Positions 21,073 to 30,648 of a stretch of DNA of 64,000 bases are shown piece after piece (within the stretch, counting starts at the first letter, position 1; each line of letters begins with the position of its first letter). A model generated the notes under the pieces. It worked only from the letters and a program-made list of their open reading frames with translations. It had not been told where the DNA came from and searched no databases. The stretch is from Adiantum capillus-veneris (lineage: Eukaryota; Streptophyta; Polypodiopsida; Polypodiales; Pteridaceae), in NCBI GenBank assembly GCA_014529385.2, contig CM043944.1, positions 82,082,384 through 82,146,383 on the forward strand. Reading direction: 5' to 3'. The position numbers and the translations under genes were made by a program.

Positions 21073-21725
21073 CACGATATACGTGGTTCACCCAATGTGG
21101 GCTACGTCCACGGGAAAGCAGCCACTCAATGGCTTTAGTACTTCAAAACAAGAAGTAGTTTACAAAGGGATTATACCCTTAATGGAGCTCCCGCCTTGCT
21201 TCACTCTCACCACCTCACACTCACCTTGTTGCATCAACTTCACACTCTGAAATGTGTGTAGAAATGGCCTCCTTTTATAGGCCAAAAGGGTTGCCCTCTC
21301 TTATGAGAGACAGCCATGTGTAGCCGCCCTTGTGCGAATAAGTCCAAATCGGACCCTCCAATCCACCCATGTGTGGCCTCCCTTGAGAAGACAAGTCCGC
21401 TTTTCAATTCGGCCACCGGCCACCGGCCATTGACTTCCGACCACCGGCCATTGGCCATTGACTACCAGCCACCGGCCAACCGACCGGTTGTTTTCCGACC
21501 ACTTTTTGGCCGCCGTCTAGCCATAATATTCCGGCGAAAAAAAGTCTCGGGGGCCTCCGCCCCCGAGGCCTTTAAAGTTGCCCCTGATTTTTGTTAGTGA
21601 AAATTTTGGTTTCCGGTGAGTGATTTTTCTTCACGCACGATGGCTTCTCCTCATAATGGGGGCCTTACAAATGTGCGCTTTTACCACAGAAAATTACAAG
21701 GGTAAATCAGGCTCCATACTTAACA
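20946..21725 (-). repeat. Copia-B outer (5') LTR
   Basis: A 780-bp LTR with TG...CA ends, directly flanked on the right by the target duplication ATCGG. It includes a GA run at ~21033-21068 and a GC-rich hairpin, CCTCGGGGGC-type, near 21545-21570. This would be the promoter LTR of the right unit. Confidence 0.93.
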
Positions 21726-22896
21726 ATCGGAGCATCATCGCAACCTCTGCATCTCTCCTTCTCCCTCCACGCTGCCTGCGCTCCCTTCTACCCGCCATCT
21801 CCTTCTTTTTCTTCTTTTGCTTTTCACACACCCTTAAGGGTTTAGTTGGGCGGGCCTTCCTCAATGGCGGGCGGCCACTAGGGCACCCCATTTGATTTAT
21901 GGTGGCCATCTCAATTGCGGGCGTACCCCATTTGATACACTTGCCGGTCAATTCAATGCCAAGCACGACATCTCCGGGTGGCTCTCAAAGCATATCCCGC
22001 AATCAATATGCCCCATGAGCCAACGTTTCGGATATAGAGTTCATCATGATCTTTTGTACTTCGTAACTAACGGCATACACAACCATATTTGGCATATATT
22101 TAGTTTAAAGCATTGCAAGAGCCGACATTCCAGACACGAAGCTCTGCAAAATTTACGGCACCACATTTGGCATACATATCTAGCAAAGCACTGCCAAACA
22201 CGGCATTCTTCGAGAGCAGTCCTTGACTAATATTATCATCTTGACTTCGATGCCCGTATCAACATTTCGTCATCTCGCGGTCATTGCATTCCAAGAGACG
22301 ACATTCCGAACGTGATACTCCTCAAACCAATTACTGCTCCATGCATTCCAAAACCTGGACGAAAGACAGAAACTCCCAGCTGAGACACCAACCGAGCCGA
22401 TCGGACTGGTATGGAATGGGCTCTTGGTGAATCTTTAACGGCCAATAACTTGGCAACCGAAACTCCGATCATTGATCTGAAAAGAACGACGCGCTCCAAA
22501 AAGTGAGCGCTTCAAGCCCGTGCATTCATTTCATTTTTCTCACCTCAGCTGCAGTTGTCCAATCCGGTACGGATCTGCAATTGACTTAAACTTCAACTTG
22601 CCATAACTTTTGCATCGTAGCTCCAATCGACGAGCCATAAAGACAAGCCTGTAAAGCACTTCAAGCACTGCAGTTCTAGATCATAATCTCCCATCTGTGC
22701 TCACTTCAAGCATCATCATTTTTTGCATCATTAAGGAATTTGTTGGCCCTTTTAAGCCACATATGGCATACATTAATCATTAAGCTTGGCCTGTTATCAA
22801 GCCCTGATCATTGCTCACTAAATGTGTAGTCTTCAAGGAAGCTTAGCTTACATTTATTTGCTCTTTTTCCTATCATGGAAGCGGAGCTGCACGACA

Positions 22897-23339
22897 GTGC
22901 TAAAGACAAAGAAGAAGTGAGGCTTTGGGAAAGTAAGAGTGAGATCGGCAGCAAATGGGTAGTTTTTGAGGTTTGGAGCTGGGCCAATCTATGTTCATTG
23001 AGGGGCACAAGTGCATGCAGCTATGAGGGCTTGGATATGCATTGAGAAGACTCCAATATCATGATCAATTGGGAGCCAAGTGGTGGTTTGGATTGACTGT
23101 CAAAGATGAATCTATTGATTAAACTTTACTCAAGGTCTTATTACCATCATGATGATTGTTAGAGATCAATTAGAACGTATCCTGCACAATTTATTGTAGT
23201 TTTAATGAAATAACACTCCTGTTGGATTCCATTGGCATTTGTCTATCGACGTTTGCTGTTTTTTCTCTCTTTCACCCCTCACAGCCAAAGGGATTATCAT
23301 CTACTACTCTCTTTAGAATACAATCTTCTTTAACCAAAA
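22897..23339. other. Flank of LTR-I, no gene recognised
   Basis: This 440 bp lies between the LTR-I end and the copia gag relic. Read on the minus strand it continues past the relic's zinc knuckle with many stops. It may be decayed copia sequence into which LTR-I inserted. Nothing else is visible. Confidence 0.3.
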
Positions 23340-24568
23340 TTTCTTATCACAATTGCTACATAACTTATTGGCATTGAAAATCCTTAGCTATATGTCCCAT
23401 TTTGCCACAGTCGTAGCATTTTTGAACGCAGAAAGATTATGTAAAATCTATGGACGATTCGACTTCCCTTGCCACAAAATCTCCATTTGTCGGTGTTAAT
23501 GAAATGTTTTGCTTCTTTTCCTCTGTGTGAAGTGAGCTTACCACATCTTGATGTGCTGGAGTTGGCTTTCTTCAAGAATAGTGACTATATCATGTCATAG
23601 TTGGAAGGAAGTTCACTAAGGAGGACGACAACTTTGTCGTCTTCTTCTACTCCACATTCAATGTATGTCAATTGTGTGATCATACTTTTAAGCCTATTGA
23701 CTAATTGGATATGTCTCCCCCCTCAAGCATAGTGAGTTTGTAAAGTTTCCTTTTTAGGCTAACTTTGCTCCGTTTGGCTCTACCTCAAAAATTGTTCTCC
23801 AGAACTTGTCAGGCCTTGTATGCATGTGTGCACTCATTTATAAAATGTACATAATTATCGTGGAGTGCAGTAATTATGATTCCAAGTGCTTGTTCATCTT
23901 TTTCTTGATTGAGTGCAGTAGATGCCCTCGTGTGTGTGCCTACGTGATCAGTGGGAGGTGGTTTTACTATGCCCCATAATATTTCCTTCATTAAATAGCC
24001 TCTTAGCTTAGTTTGTCAGGTATGAAATCCCTCCCCATTAAATTTTAGGGGAAATTACCAAAATACCCCTCTAATTTGAGGAAATTCCCAAAATACCCCT
24101 CAAATTTCAAAAATTCCCAAAATACCCTTGTATCTATTTTGGTTGGAATGTTCAAGATTTTCTAATCTTCATTCGTTTTGACAATTGAGATCCGTTTTTG
24201 AGTGCTCAGCATGTAATTTGTCACCAATTACGATCGCAAAAAAGGCAATTATGTCTAAAAATAATGAAGCAATTCATCTCCAAAGCCTACGTAACCAACT
24301 CAAATTGTAGTTTTAGCATCTTGTACGATAGACAATCACTCTTCTTGTGAAGACCTACAGAAAAATTTATTTTTTGAGAAATTTAGTCTCACAACCAGGG
24401 GTATTTTGGGAATTTTGAATAATTTGAAGGGCATTTTGGGAATTTATGACAAAATATCAGGGGCATTTTGGGAATTTTTGAAATTTGAGGGGTATTTTGG
24501 GAATTTCCTCAAATTAGAGGGGTTTTTTGGTAATTTCCCCTAAATTTTATGATTCCTTTATTTTCCAT
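23340..24568 (-). pseudogene. Decayed copia gag relic, split by a MITE
   Basis: On the minus strand a copia gag starts at an ATG at 24568. The short N-terminal peptide up to KF is separated from NGEGFHT by the 495-bp MITE. After it come a KEILWGIVKPP segment, the DEQALGIIITALHDN helix typical of UBN2 gag, a SKVSLKRKLYKLTMLEGG block and an LLSELPSNYDM block. A zinc knuckle CYDCGKMGHIAKDF follows, in which the last Cys is Phe. At least four nonsense codons and one or more frame changes are present. It is a different copia lineage from Copia-A and Copia-B and clearly older. Confidence 0.85.
24047..24541. mobile_element. MITE with long terminal inverted repeats
   Basis: The 495-bp element has terminal inverted repeats starting AGGGGAAATTACCAAAATAC and extending ~80-90 bp with some mismatches. 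The 7-bp direct repeat AAATTTT flanks it (24040-24046 and 24542-24548). A GGGNATTTTGGGAATTT motif is repeated several times near both ends, as subterminal repeats are in DNA transposons. No coding capacity. Removing it restores a continuous copia gag start around the target, which confirms the insertion. Superfamily is uncertain: a 7-bp duplication fits neither the usual 8 bp (hAT) nor 9 bp (Mutator) exactly. Confidence 0.85.
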
Positions 24569-25718
24569 GGTGCAAGCGCTTGTGAAAAATGCTAGGGACT
24601 TGGTCTTATCGATAGAGAGACTCTCTCTATGGTAGTGTCTTGCCTAATTTTGATTGTGAAGTCACTCTTCTCTCCTAAGAAGCACCTCTTTACTAAAAGC
24701 CTTGAAGTGAAAAAGGACTCTTTGAAGTCATACAATAATAAGATCTCAAAGCTTGATGTGGTGCTTCGCTTAGCCAAGCTTCATTTCAGCTAGCAGGATT
24801 GCCCCCTTGAGTAGCTCAAACCTCCATAGTTTTACACGGGAAAGAGCCTTTGGCTAGAAAACCTTTTTAGGCAGTGAAGCCATGAGAGGGGCCTCTTCTC
24901 GGGAGAAATTCTTAAAGTAATGATGTTTTGCCAAGCCTTGAACAAGTAGGGTTTCCTATTGGGTTGAGCCCAAAGCTCTTATGTAGCTTTTGTTGGTGGA
25001 AACCCCCGCTTGGAGTTGTCGGACCACCGTTGAAGGCGAGCAGTGAGGGCACTTGGGAAGCAGTGAAGGCGAGCAGTGAGGCTCAAAAAATTAACTGATT
25101 TCAATGTAATGTAGTAAGGCAAAGACAAAACAAAAAAAAAAACGGATTTTTGATGACTGCGATAGGCAAGCGGGAGCCGTCCAAGGAGGTAGTGCAAAGT
25201 TTTATAGCTGCTGCGTGACCTGAGAGTGTTAGAGGGGCAGCTTTGACCTCGTGCTAGCATCCATGAAGCCCAAGTGGAAGTTTTCCGAGAAGGAATGGGG
25301 AATGAGAGGATTATGTCAGCAGCTCCACATCAACAGCAATGTCGAGACCACAAATGGAAGCACCAAACGGTGGCGCTGCATTTTGCCATGATGGCATGGA
25401 TACCGCTAATTGCTGGAGCGCCTATATGCCGAGCCTGTGTGTGTGTGTGTGCTGAAAACAACACGTATACTTCCCTTACTTCTATACAGCGCTATCGATT
25501 CTTTCTGCTCGGTTTACTGGCCGCCCGACTATGACTTGCAAGCCCTCAAGCTCACTTGATTTCCTTGAATTTTCTCTTGCAAGGTTGGTTCCAATTTGCA
25601 TGCTTGCACTGCTGAAATTTTCCTCTATTGCACTCGACTACTTGAAGCTCTCAAGCTTCCATCTCCCGCTTGGGAGGGCTGCACGCACAATGAGGGAAGT
25701 GGGGATCGGGATCGGAAT
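24569..25718 (-). other. Leader of the old copia element
   Basis: About 1.15 kb lies between the gag start and the primer-binding site. It has a small tandem repeat near 25020-25085 (two copies of a GAAGGCGAGCAGTGAGG-like unit) and a GT run at 25436-25450. No gene is supported. Confidence 0.45.
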
Positions 25719-25730
25719 GCTCTAATACCA
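25719..25730 (-). other. Primer-binding site of the old copia element
   Basis: Minus-strand TGGTATTAGAGC, the copia initiator-Met variant also used by Copia-B, adjoins an LTR-like sequence. Confidence 0.75.
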
Positions 25731-25796
25731 GTTGGGGTGGTGGGTGCAATTAATCTCAAGGAGGTTTGAAGGTTAGAGCAGCCATAGCTTCATAAG

Positions 25797-25849
<53 letters not shown>

Positions 25850-26653
25850 CTCACACTCAAATTGCAATAATGTACAAAATAGAATACCTTTATAACATAT
25901 ACGCTATCACTCATATACAAAAGGAAGGGTTTATGTACAAAAGGTCTCATAGCCAATATCTGGCAGCTCACATCTCCAGGTGGTTTTCAAAATGGCTACA
26001 CACATATATGTATTATGTGTCACACTAAACTTTCACTAGGTGTCGAAGGAGCTCCCATACCCACCTTTCACCATTCCTAATTGCTATATATAACTACAAT
26101 AGTTCCACTTTCTCCCCATGTAGCTCTACTCGTTTGTTTTTTTCCCTTATGTCAAATATATCCCCATCTTTTGAAAAAAACCTTGCGTGTCTCCTCTCAC
26201 ACCTCATGAAATCATGCTTCCAATTTTCTTCATCAGCATCGCTTTTGGCCTTCTTCAATCGGTGAGCTTCTCTCCTACACTTAAAAAAGCCTTTGTTGAT
26301 CTCCCACTTCAACTGTGTGCAATATCTCTCCCTTTCCCTTGAGTTAAGAAAATAGCCGTGATCATGCCCGACCACTTGCCTTGAGCTTTGCATGCCATAA
26401 AAACACGGAAAAAACTTTACTCCACTTCCAAATCTCCATGGCCACCCTCTGATTATAAACCATTTCATTGAAATTCTTCTCAGATGGTGAAAACTCCACC
26501 CGGAGAAACCGACTGCCTTGATTGCCAGACAATTTTGAGCCGTAATATCCTACCATAACTCCCAATTGGAGATCTGGTAGATGCTTGACTTAAACACATA
26601 AAAACTCTAAAAGGGACAATCTAGATCACTCACTTGGCACACACACCCCAATA
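25731..26653 (-). repeat. Probable 5' LTR of the old copia element
   Basis: The stretch to the right of the primer-binding site begins TTGGGGTG and may end near CACCCCAA at 26653, an inverted match. It has a 46-bp GA run (25801-25846) and a minus-strand tatata box near 26080-26090. The left boundary has lost the canonical TG. Open frames on the minus strand (26094-26565) match nothing I know. Confidence 0.5.
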
Positions 26654-26934
26654 TCATTGTATGCTCTAATCATCAATTTACAATAGGCGGCTTCTCTTTG
26701 GCATAGCCTATCCCCAATAGCTCCCAACACAAAGTTGTAAAACACCAAGTTATAGAGGGGATTGAGAGCCGCAAAAAGCATTGAGAAGTCGTGCACTTTA
26801 GGAATTTGTTAGCTTCCAAAACAACTAAGCTTGAAAACCATATTTGACTACTAAATTCCACATTTGGCATACACATCACATTTGGCCTTTCTCTAGCACA
26901 TGCTCAAACACTCTATGATGATCCTACTATCTCC
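26654..26934. other. No feature seen
   Basis: A short unassigned stretch between the LTR-like repeat and the gypsy relic. Confidence 0.3.
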
Positions 26935-29250
26935 ATGCACCTGTTTCTGTCCTCTCCATGGGTCAACGAAGTTTGGTTGCACAAACATCTTTCCTTCAAT
27001 AATATAGTGATTACTTTTTTTGACTCTATCCCAACTGAATTGCCTCCCTCAAGAGAATTTGACAACCACAAGATTGAGCTTATAGAAAAGGGAATAGTGC
27101 ATCCAGGTTCATCTCCTTTTCTCTCACTTATGCTTTTGGTACAAAAGAAGGATAGGTCCTACCATATGTGTGAACTATCATGCACTAAATAAGAGCACAA
27201 TAATAGATCTCCTTATTGCGTTCTCCATGCACAACAAGAGGAGATTCTCTCCCAAGTTAGTGAGCTTGTAGAAAAGGGAATGGTGCATCCAAGTTTGTCT
27301 CCTTTTTTCTCACTTATGATTTTAGTACAGAAGAAGGGTATGTCCTTCCATATGTGTGGACTATTGTGCACTAAATAAGAGCACAATAAGGAATTGATTT
27401 CTAGTTCCTTGTATAGAGGACATATTTGATAAGCTACAATATCTTTTCTACTTCATTAAAATTGACCTTAAAAGTGGCTACCATGAAATAAGGATCGAAT
27501 GTAGTGACATATACAAGGCCACATTTTGTATGAAATTTGGGTTCTATGAATACGTGGTAATGCCTTTTGGCCTTACCAATGCTCTTGGAGCCTTTAATAG
27601 GTTGAAGGAAATATATAATCATCTACTCCAAGACTTTGAAAAAACAGAAAGAGCACTTTAAAGGCGGTTTTTGACTAACAAGCTCTATGTAAATGGAAAA
27701 AAAAGTGACTTATTTCTCAGTCTGATAAAATATTTGGGCCAGATTATCTCTAAAGAAGGAAGTCGTATGGATTTAGACAAGTTTGGAGTAATGAATCATT
27801 GGCCACAATCAAAGAACTTATATGAGCTAAGAATCTTTATAGGCATGTGCTTCTACTATAGATTACCCGAAGAGAAATTCTCAATAATACATGGGTCACT
27901 CCATGGTTTAACTAAGCAAAAGGTTAAATATCAATGGACTATTAGTGAGAATCATGCCTTTATTGAGCTCAAACAAAATCTTATGGCAAAGTCGTTTTTG
28001 GTCTAACTAGATTTTACTAATACTTTTGAGGTCCATTGTAATGCATGTGGTGATAGCATTGGGGCAGTTCTTTCCTAAGAATGACATCCCATTGATTATG
28101 AAATTCATCAATTACACACACAAGAGCAAGTGCTTGGGATCTATGAAAAGAGCCACTTGCAGTATTCATGCATTAGATTCATGAAAGTACTACTTGTTAG
28201 GCACACCTTTCATTCTGCAAATAGACCATCAAATTATTAAGTACTTTCTTACACAAAACAAGCTTGTGACAAACAAATGAGGTGAGCTTATTTTCTTTTG
28301 AAATTTTTAATTTCACATAGCTCACAAAAGAAAGAAAAGTGGTGGAAAATACACTCTCACATTAGTCTAGGGCCAATGCTATCTCAATCAAGCATGATTC
28401 GCAAAGTATGCAAAAGATGGAGACTATGTAACTATTATGACCGACCTATCGAATGACAAGGTCCATAGATATTCTCACTAAAGGAAGGATATTGCATGGT
28501 TCATGACTATACATGGCAAAGAATCTGCATGAAAAGGTTATGTGTGAATCCCATGCATCTCCTTATGTAGGGCATCGTGTAGTTCAAGGCACAACCCAAG
28601 AAATAGAAACCTATTTTTATTAGCTCAATATGCAACATAAAATTCAAGACTATGAAGAGGAATGTACAATATATCAAAGGTCAAGTACGATAGACACAAG
28701 GCCCTGGATTGTTGCAAACTTTGCCAATCCTATGTGCTCCATGGGATAGTCACTGATTGATTAATTAAACATGCTCATTTTATTCATGCTAAAAGGACTA
28801 TCAAATCACATCCCATAGCTATGTTCTTCATTTCCCAAATGTTTAAGTACCGTGGTCTTCCAAGTTCAATAGTCTTTGACACAAATCCATGTATGGCAGG
28901 TCTCTTGATGGGGGACTATTTGAAAACATGGACAGACATCTTGATTTGTTTTGAGTGTATCATCCTCATATGGATGTCCAATCTGAAATGCTAAATTTAA
29001 CTATTTTTTATCTTCTCAAAACTTACGTGGTAAGAAGGATGAAGGCAATCAATGGGAGAGATACTTACCTTTGGTAGAGTTTGCATATGATAACATGGTG
29101 CATACTTTTACAATTAAAGACACCCCAAGCCTCCACCTATCTTAAAAATACATCAAAAGATGTTTGCAACTCATGAGAATGTATGTGACATTAAGATAGA
29201 TTTTGAAAAAGTAAAAGAACCTATAACTTTTAATGGCCTAGTAACTTGTT
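26935..29250 (+). pseudogene. Ty3/gypsy pol relic (RT, RNase H, integrase)
   Basis: Plus-strand fragments in the correct gypsy order. RT starts with PTELPPSREFD and a VHPGSSPFLSLMLLVQKKD-like block, then IDLKSGYHEIRI and YVVMPFGLTNA. The catalytic YxDD section is deleted near 27655-27670. The thumb and connection segment follows (YLGQIISKEGS, then an ELRIFIGMCFYYR block), then traces of RNase H. From 28560 to 29100 an HHCC-like zinc region and an integrase core are recognisable, in segments such as AHFIHAKRTI with later KYRGLPSSIVFDTNP, broken by many stops and frame changes. No gag, LTR or primer site could be assigned. Old and inactive. Confidence 0.85.
27078..27385 (+). repeat. Imperfect tandem duplication inside the gypsy RT
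   Basis: Positions 27078-27208 and 27265-27395 are diverged copies of the same RT segment (both contain AAAAGGGAAT.GTGCATCCA and end with AAATAAGAGCACAATAA), offset by ~187 bp. Confidence 0.75.
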
Positions 29251-29864
29251 CGTAGCGGAAAATAGCATAGACATAGTGAGCATTTCACTAGAATATAGTC
29301 GTAATGAGCATAGCAAGAGTGCTTGGATGGAGAGATCAACAAAACCCATAACACCTAGTTAGATAGGCATGAACAATACTTCAAAAGAGAGAGAGATTAA
29401 GCTATTGACAACAATTGAGGACCGGATTTATATGGAGCCGGTCCCCCCTCCAAAAGGCTTTGTGTTATAGGTTTCCCCCATCAAGGAAGACATTTTACAA
29501 TACAATTCTTCGTGTTTCTTCAATAACTAGATAGTGCAAAGAAGATGGAAACTTCAAGCACTAGCAAACATCAATTCCCTCATGGTCTCAGACCCAAGAC
29601 CTCACACACCTTCGAAGATGGTAGGAGCTAGCGGGGTATGAGAGTAGATTGAGAGGAAGAAGGAGTAGTCTTACAAGAAAGAAACATATCTCCTCACCTA
29701 ATCACTCATAATAGCTTAGCATAGCTTAGTAACTAGCATGCTAGAGGAGATGAGCATGCATTGAAGCTTGGCTCTTGGTTGGATTTGTATCACAAAGCCA
29801 AGAGTTGTTAGTGTAGGCCTCCCATCTCACAAGCTTGGAGTAGGTGATGAGCTTTCCATTAAAC

Positions 29865-29900
<36 letters not shown>

Positions 29901-30648
29901 TTCTTGATTCACACATGGGATTGTGTGAGTGTGTGTGATTATGACATGTCAAATTCAGCCCTCTCTCTTGGTCGACCGCTGTTGCAAAATACTCATGCTG
30001 ACACCCCATTGGACCCTGCAAAGCTTAGCCAATGAAAATTGAGAAGCATAAGTGGGTAGCCTTCTGACATGTGGCCCCCTTTCCCCTTTTGTGAGATATT
30101 TAGGTAATTAAATAATGCAACTAAACTCTCATTGGACCCCTTTGTCTTCTGGCCAATAGAAAGCAGGCAAGCCATTGGGCTGCTGAATGCTTATTGGACC
30201 CCGCATAAATTTAGCCTTCTGTGTAAAGAATGACATCATGGGAGCCAAACCCATGGTGCAATGAGCCCATATACCAATTTTTGACCCATTTGGACATCAA
30301 TTGCTACCTATGATGGACATTCTACCCAAATTGTGACCTAAAGCCTGAATCAGCCAAAAATTCCACTTTTTGATATCCAAATTCAAATCCAAGCCTAGAG
30401 CTTTGTTCCATGAGCCTTACACTACCTGCATGTCAAGTATGAACCAATTTTGATGAAAAAGACATCCTACGTGTAGGATGTCTAGATGGAAATTTTTGGC
30501 CAGATTTGCAAAGTGAGCACATGCACAGCTTCACAAGTTCCTTTTAAGCTTTATTTTCAAATTTCAAGTCATTTGGATAAGTAAAACTCAGTTTCGCAGC
30601 TAATATGGAAAAAACGCTAACTTCGGACTACTGAGTGCAACAGGATCT
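29251..30648. other. Unassigned stretch before LTR-II
   Basis: No gene is recognised. A GA run lies at 29868-29898. Three short ATTGGACCCC-like motifs occur near 30010, 30132 and 30193. An inverted repeat with a 10-bp stem (GACATCCTAC) is at about 30468-30489; its left arm also occurs in the LTR-II repeat near 38800. I could not find an LTR here that would complete the first LTR-II unit. Confidence 0.4.
29868..29898. repeat. GA microsatellite
   Basis: An uninterrupted GA dinucleotide run. Confidence 0.95.

Larger units (their letters stand above)
14525..21725 (-). mobile_element. Copia-B: tandem copia array, LTR-int-LTR-int-LTR
   Basis: There are three LTR copies of one minus-strand copia family with two interiors, flanked once by the 5-bp duplication ATCGG (14520-14524 and 21726-21730). 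The right unit (16151-21725) is full length. The left unit (14525-16150 plus the shared middle LTR) has lost ~3.2 kb of interior and part of its outer LTR. The two gag regions differ at only a handful of sites by eye. A single target duplication around the whole array means one insertion followed by unequal exchange between LTRs, or integration of a multimer, rather than two insertions. Confidence 0.93.
1..22896 (-). mobile_element. LTR-I: gag-only LTR retrotransposon with nested copia insertions
   Basis: The element reads on the minus strand. Its 5' LTR is the right-hand repeat and its 3' LTR the left-hand repeat, whose first ~605 bp lie before the window. The LTR ends are TGTCG and CGACA. 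Between the LTRs is only a 2.56-kb interior with a primer-binding site next to the 5' LTR, a polypurine tract next to the 3' LTR, and a gag-like reading frame. No protease, RT or integrase motif is visible, so it would depend on enzymes from another element. Removing the two nested copia insertions leaves two colinear LTR copies that differ by scattered substitutions and a ~21-bp indel, so LTR-I is older than its passengers. The expected right target duplication is GTGCT at 22897-22901; the left one is outside the window. Confidence 0.85.
13576..22896 (-). repeat. LTR-I 5' LTR (right copy), interrupted by the Copia-B array
   Basis: Positions 13576-14524 plus 21731-22896 make a ~2.1-kb LTR with ends TGTCG and CGACA. 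It holds short GA runs near 14140-14180. The uninterrupted GAGAC at 22295-22299 is the empty site for Copia-A, which sits in the other LTR. Confidence 0.88.

Noticed and set aside
26094-26565. Overlapping minus-strand frames (124 and 67 codons) that could look like a gene
   Set aside because: They lie in an LTR-like stretch, overlap in two frames and match no family I know.
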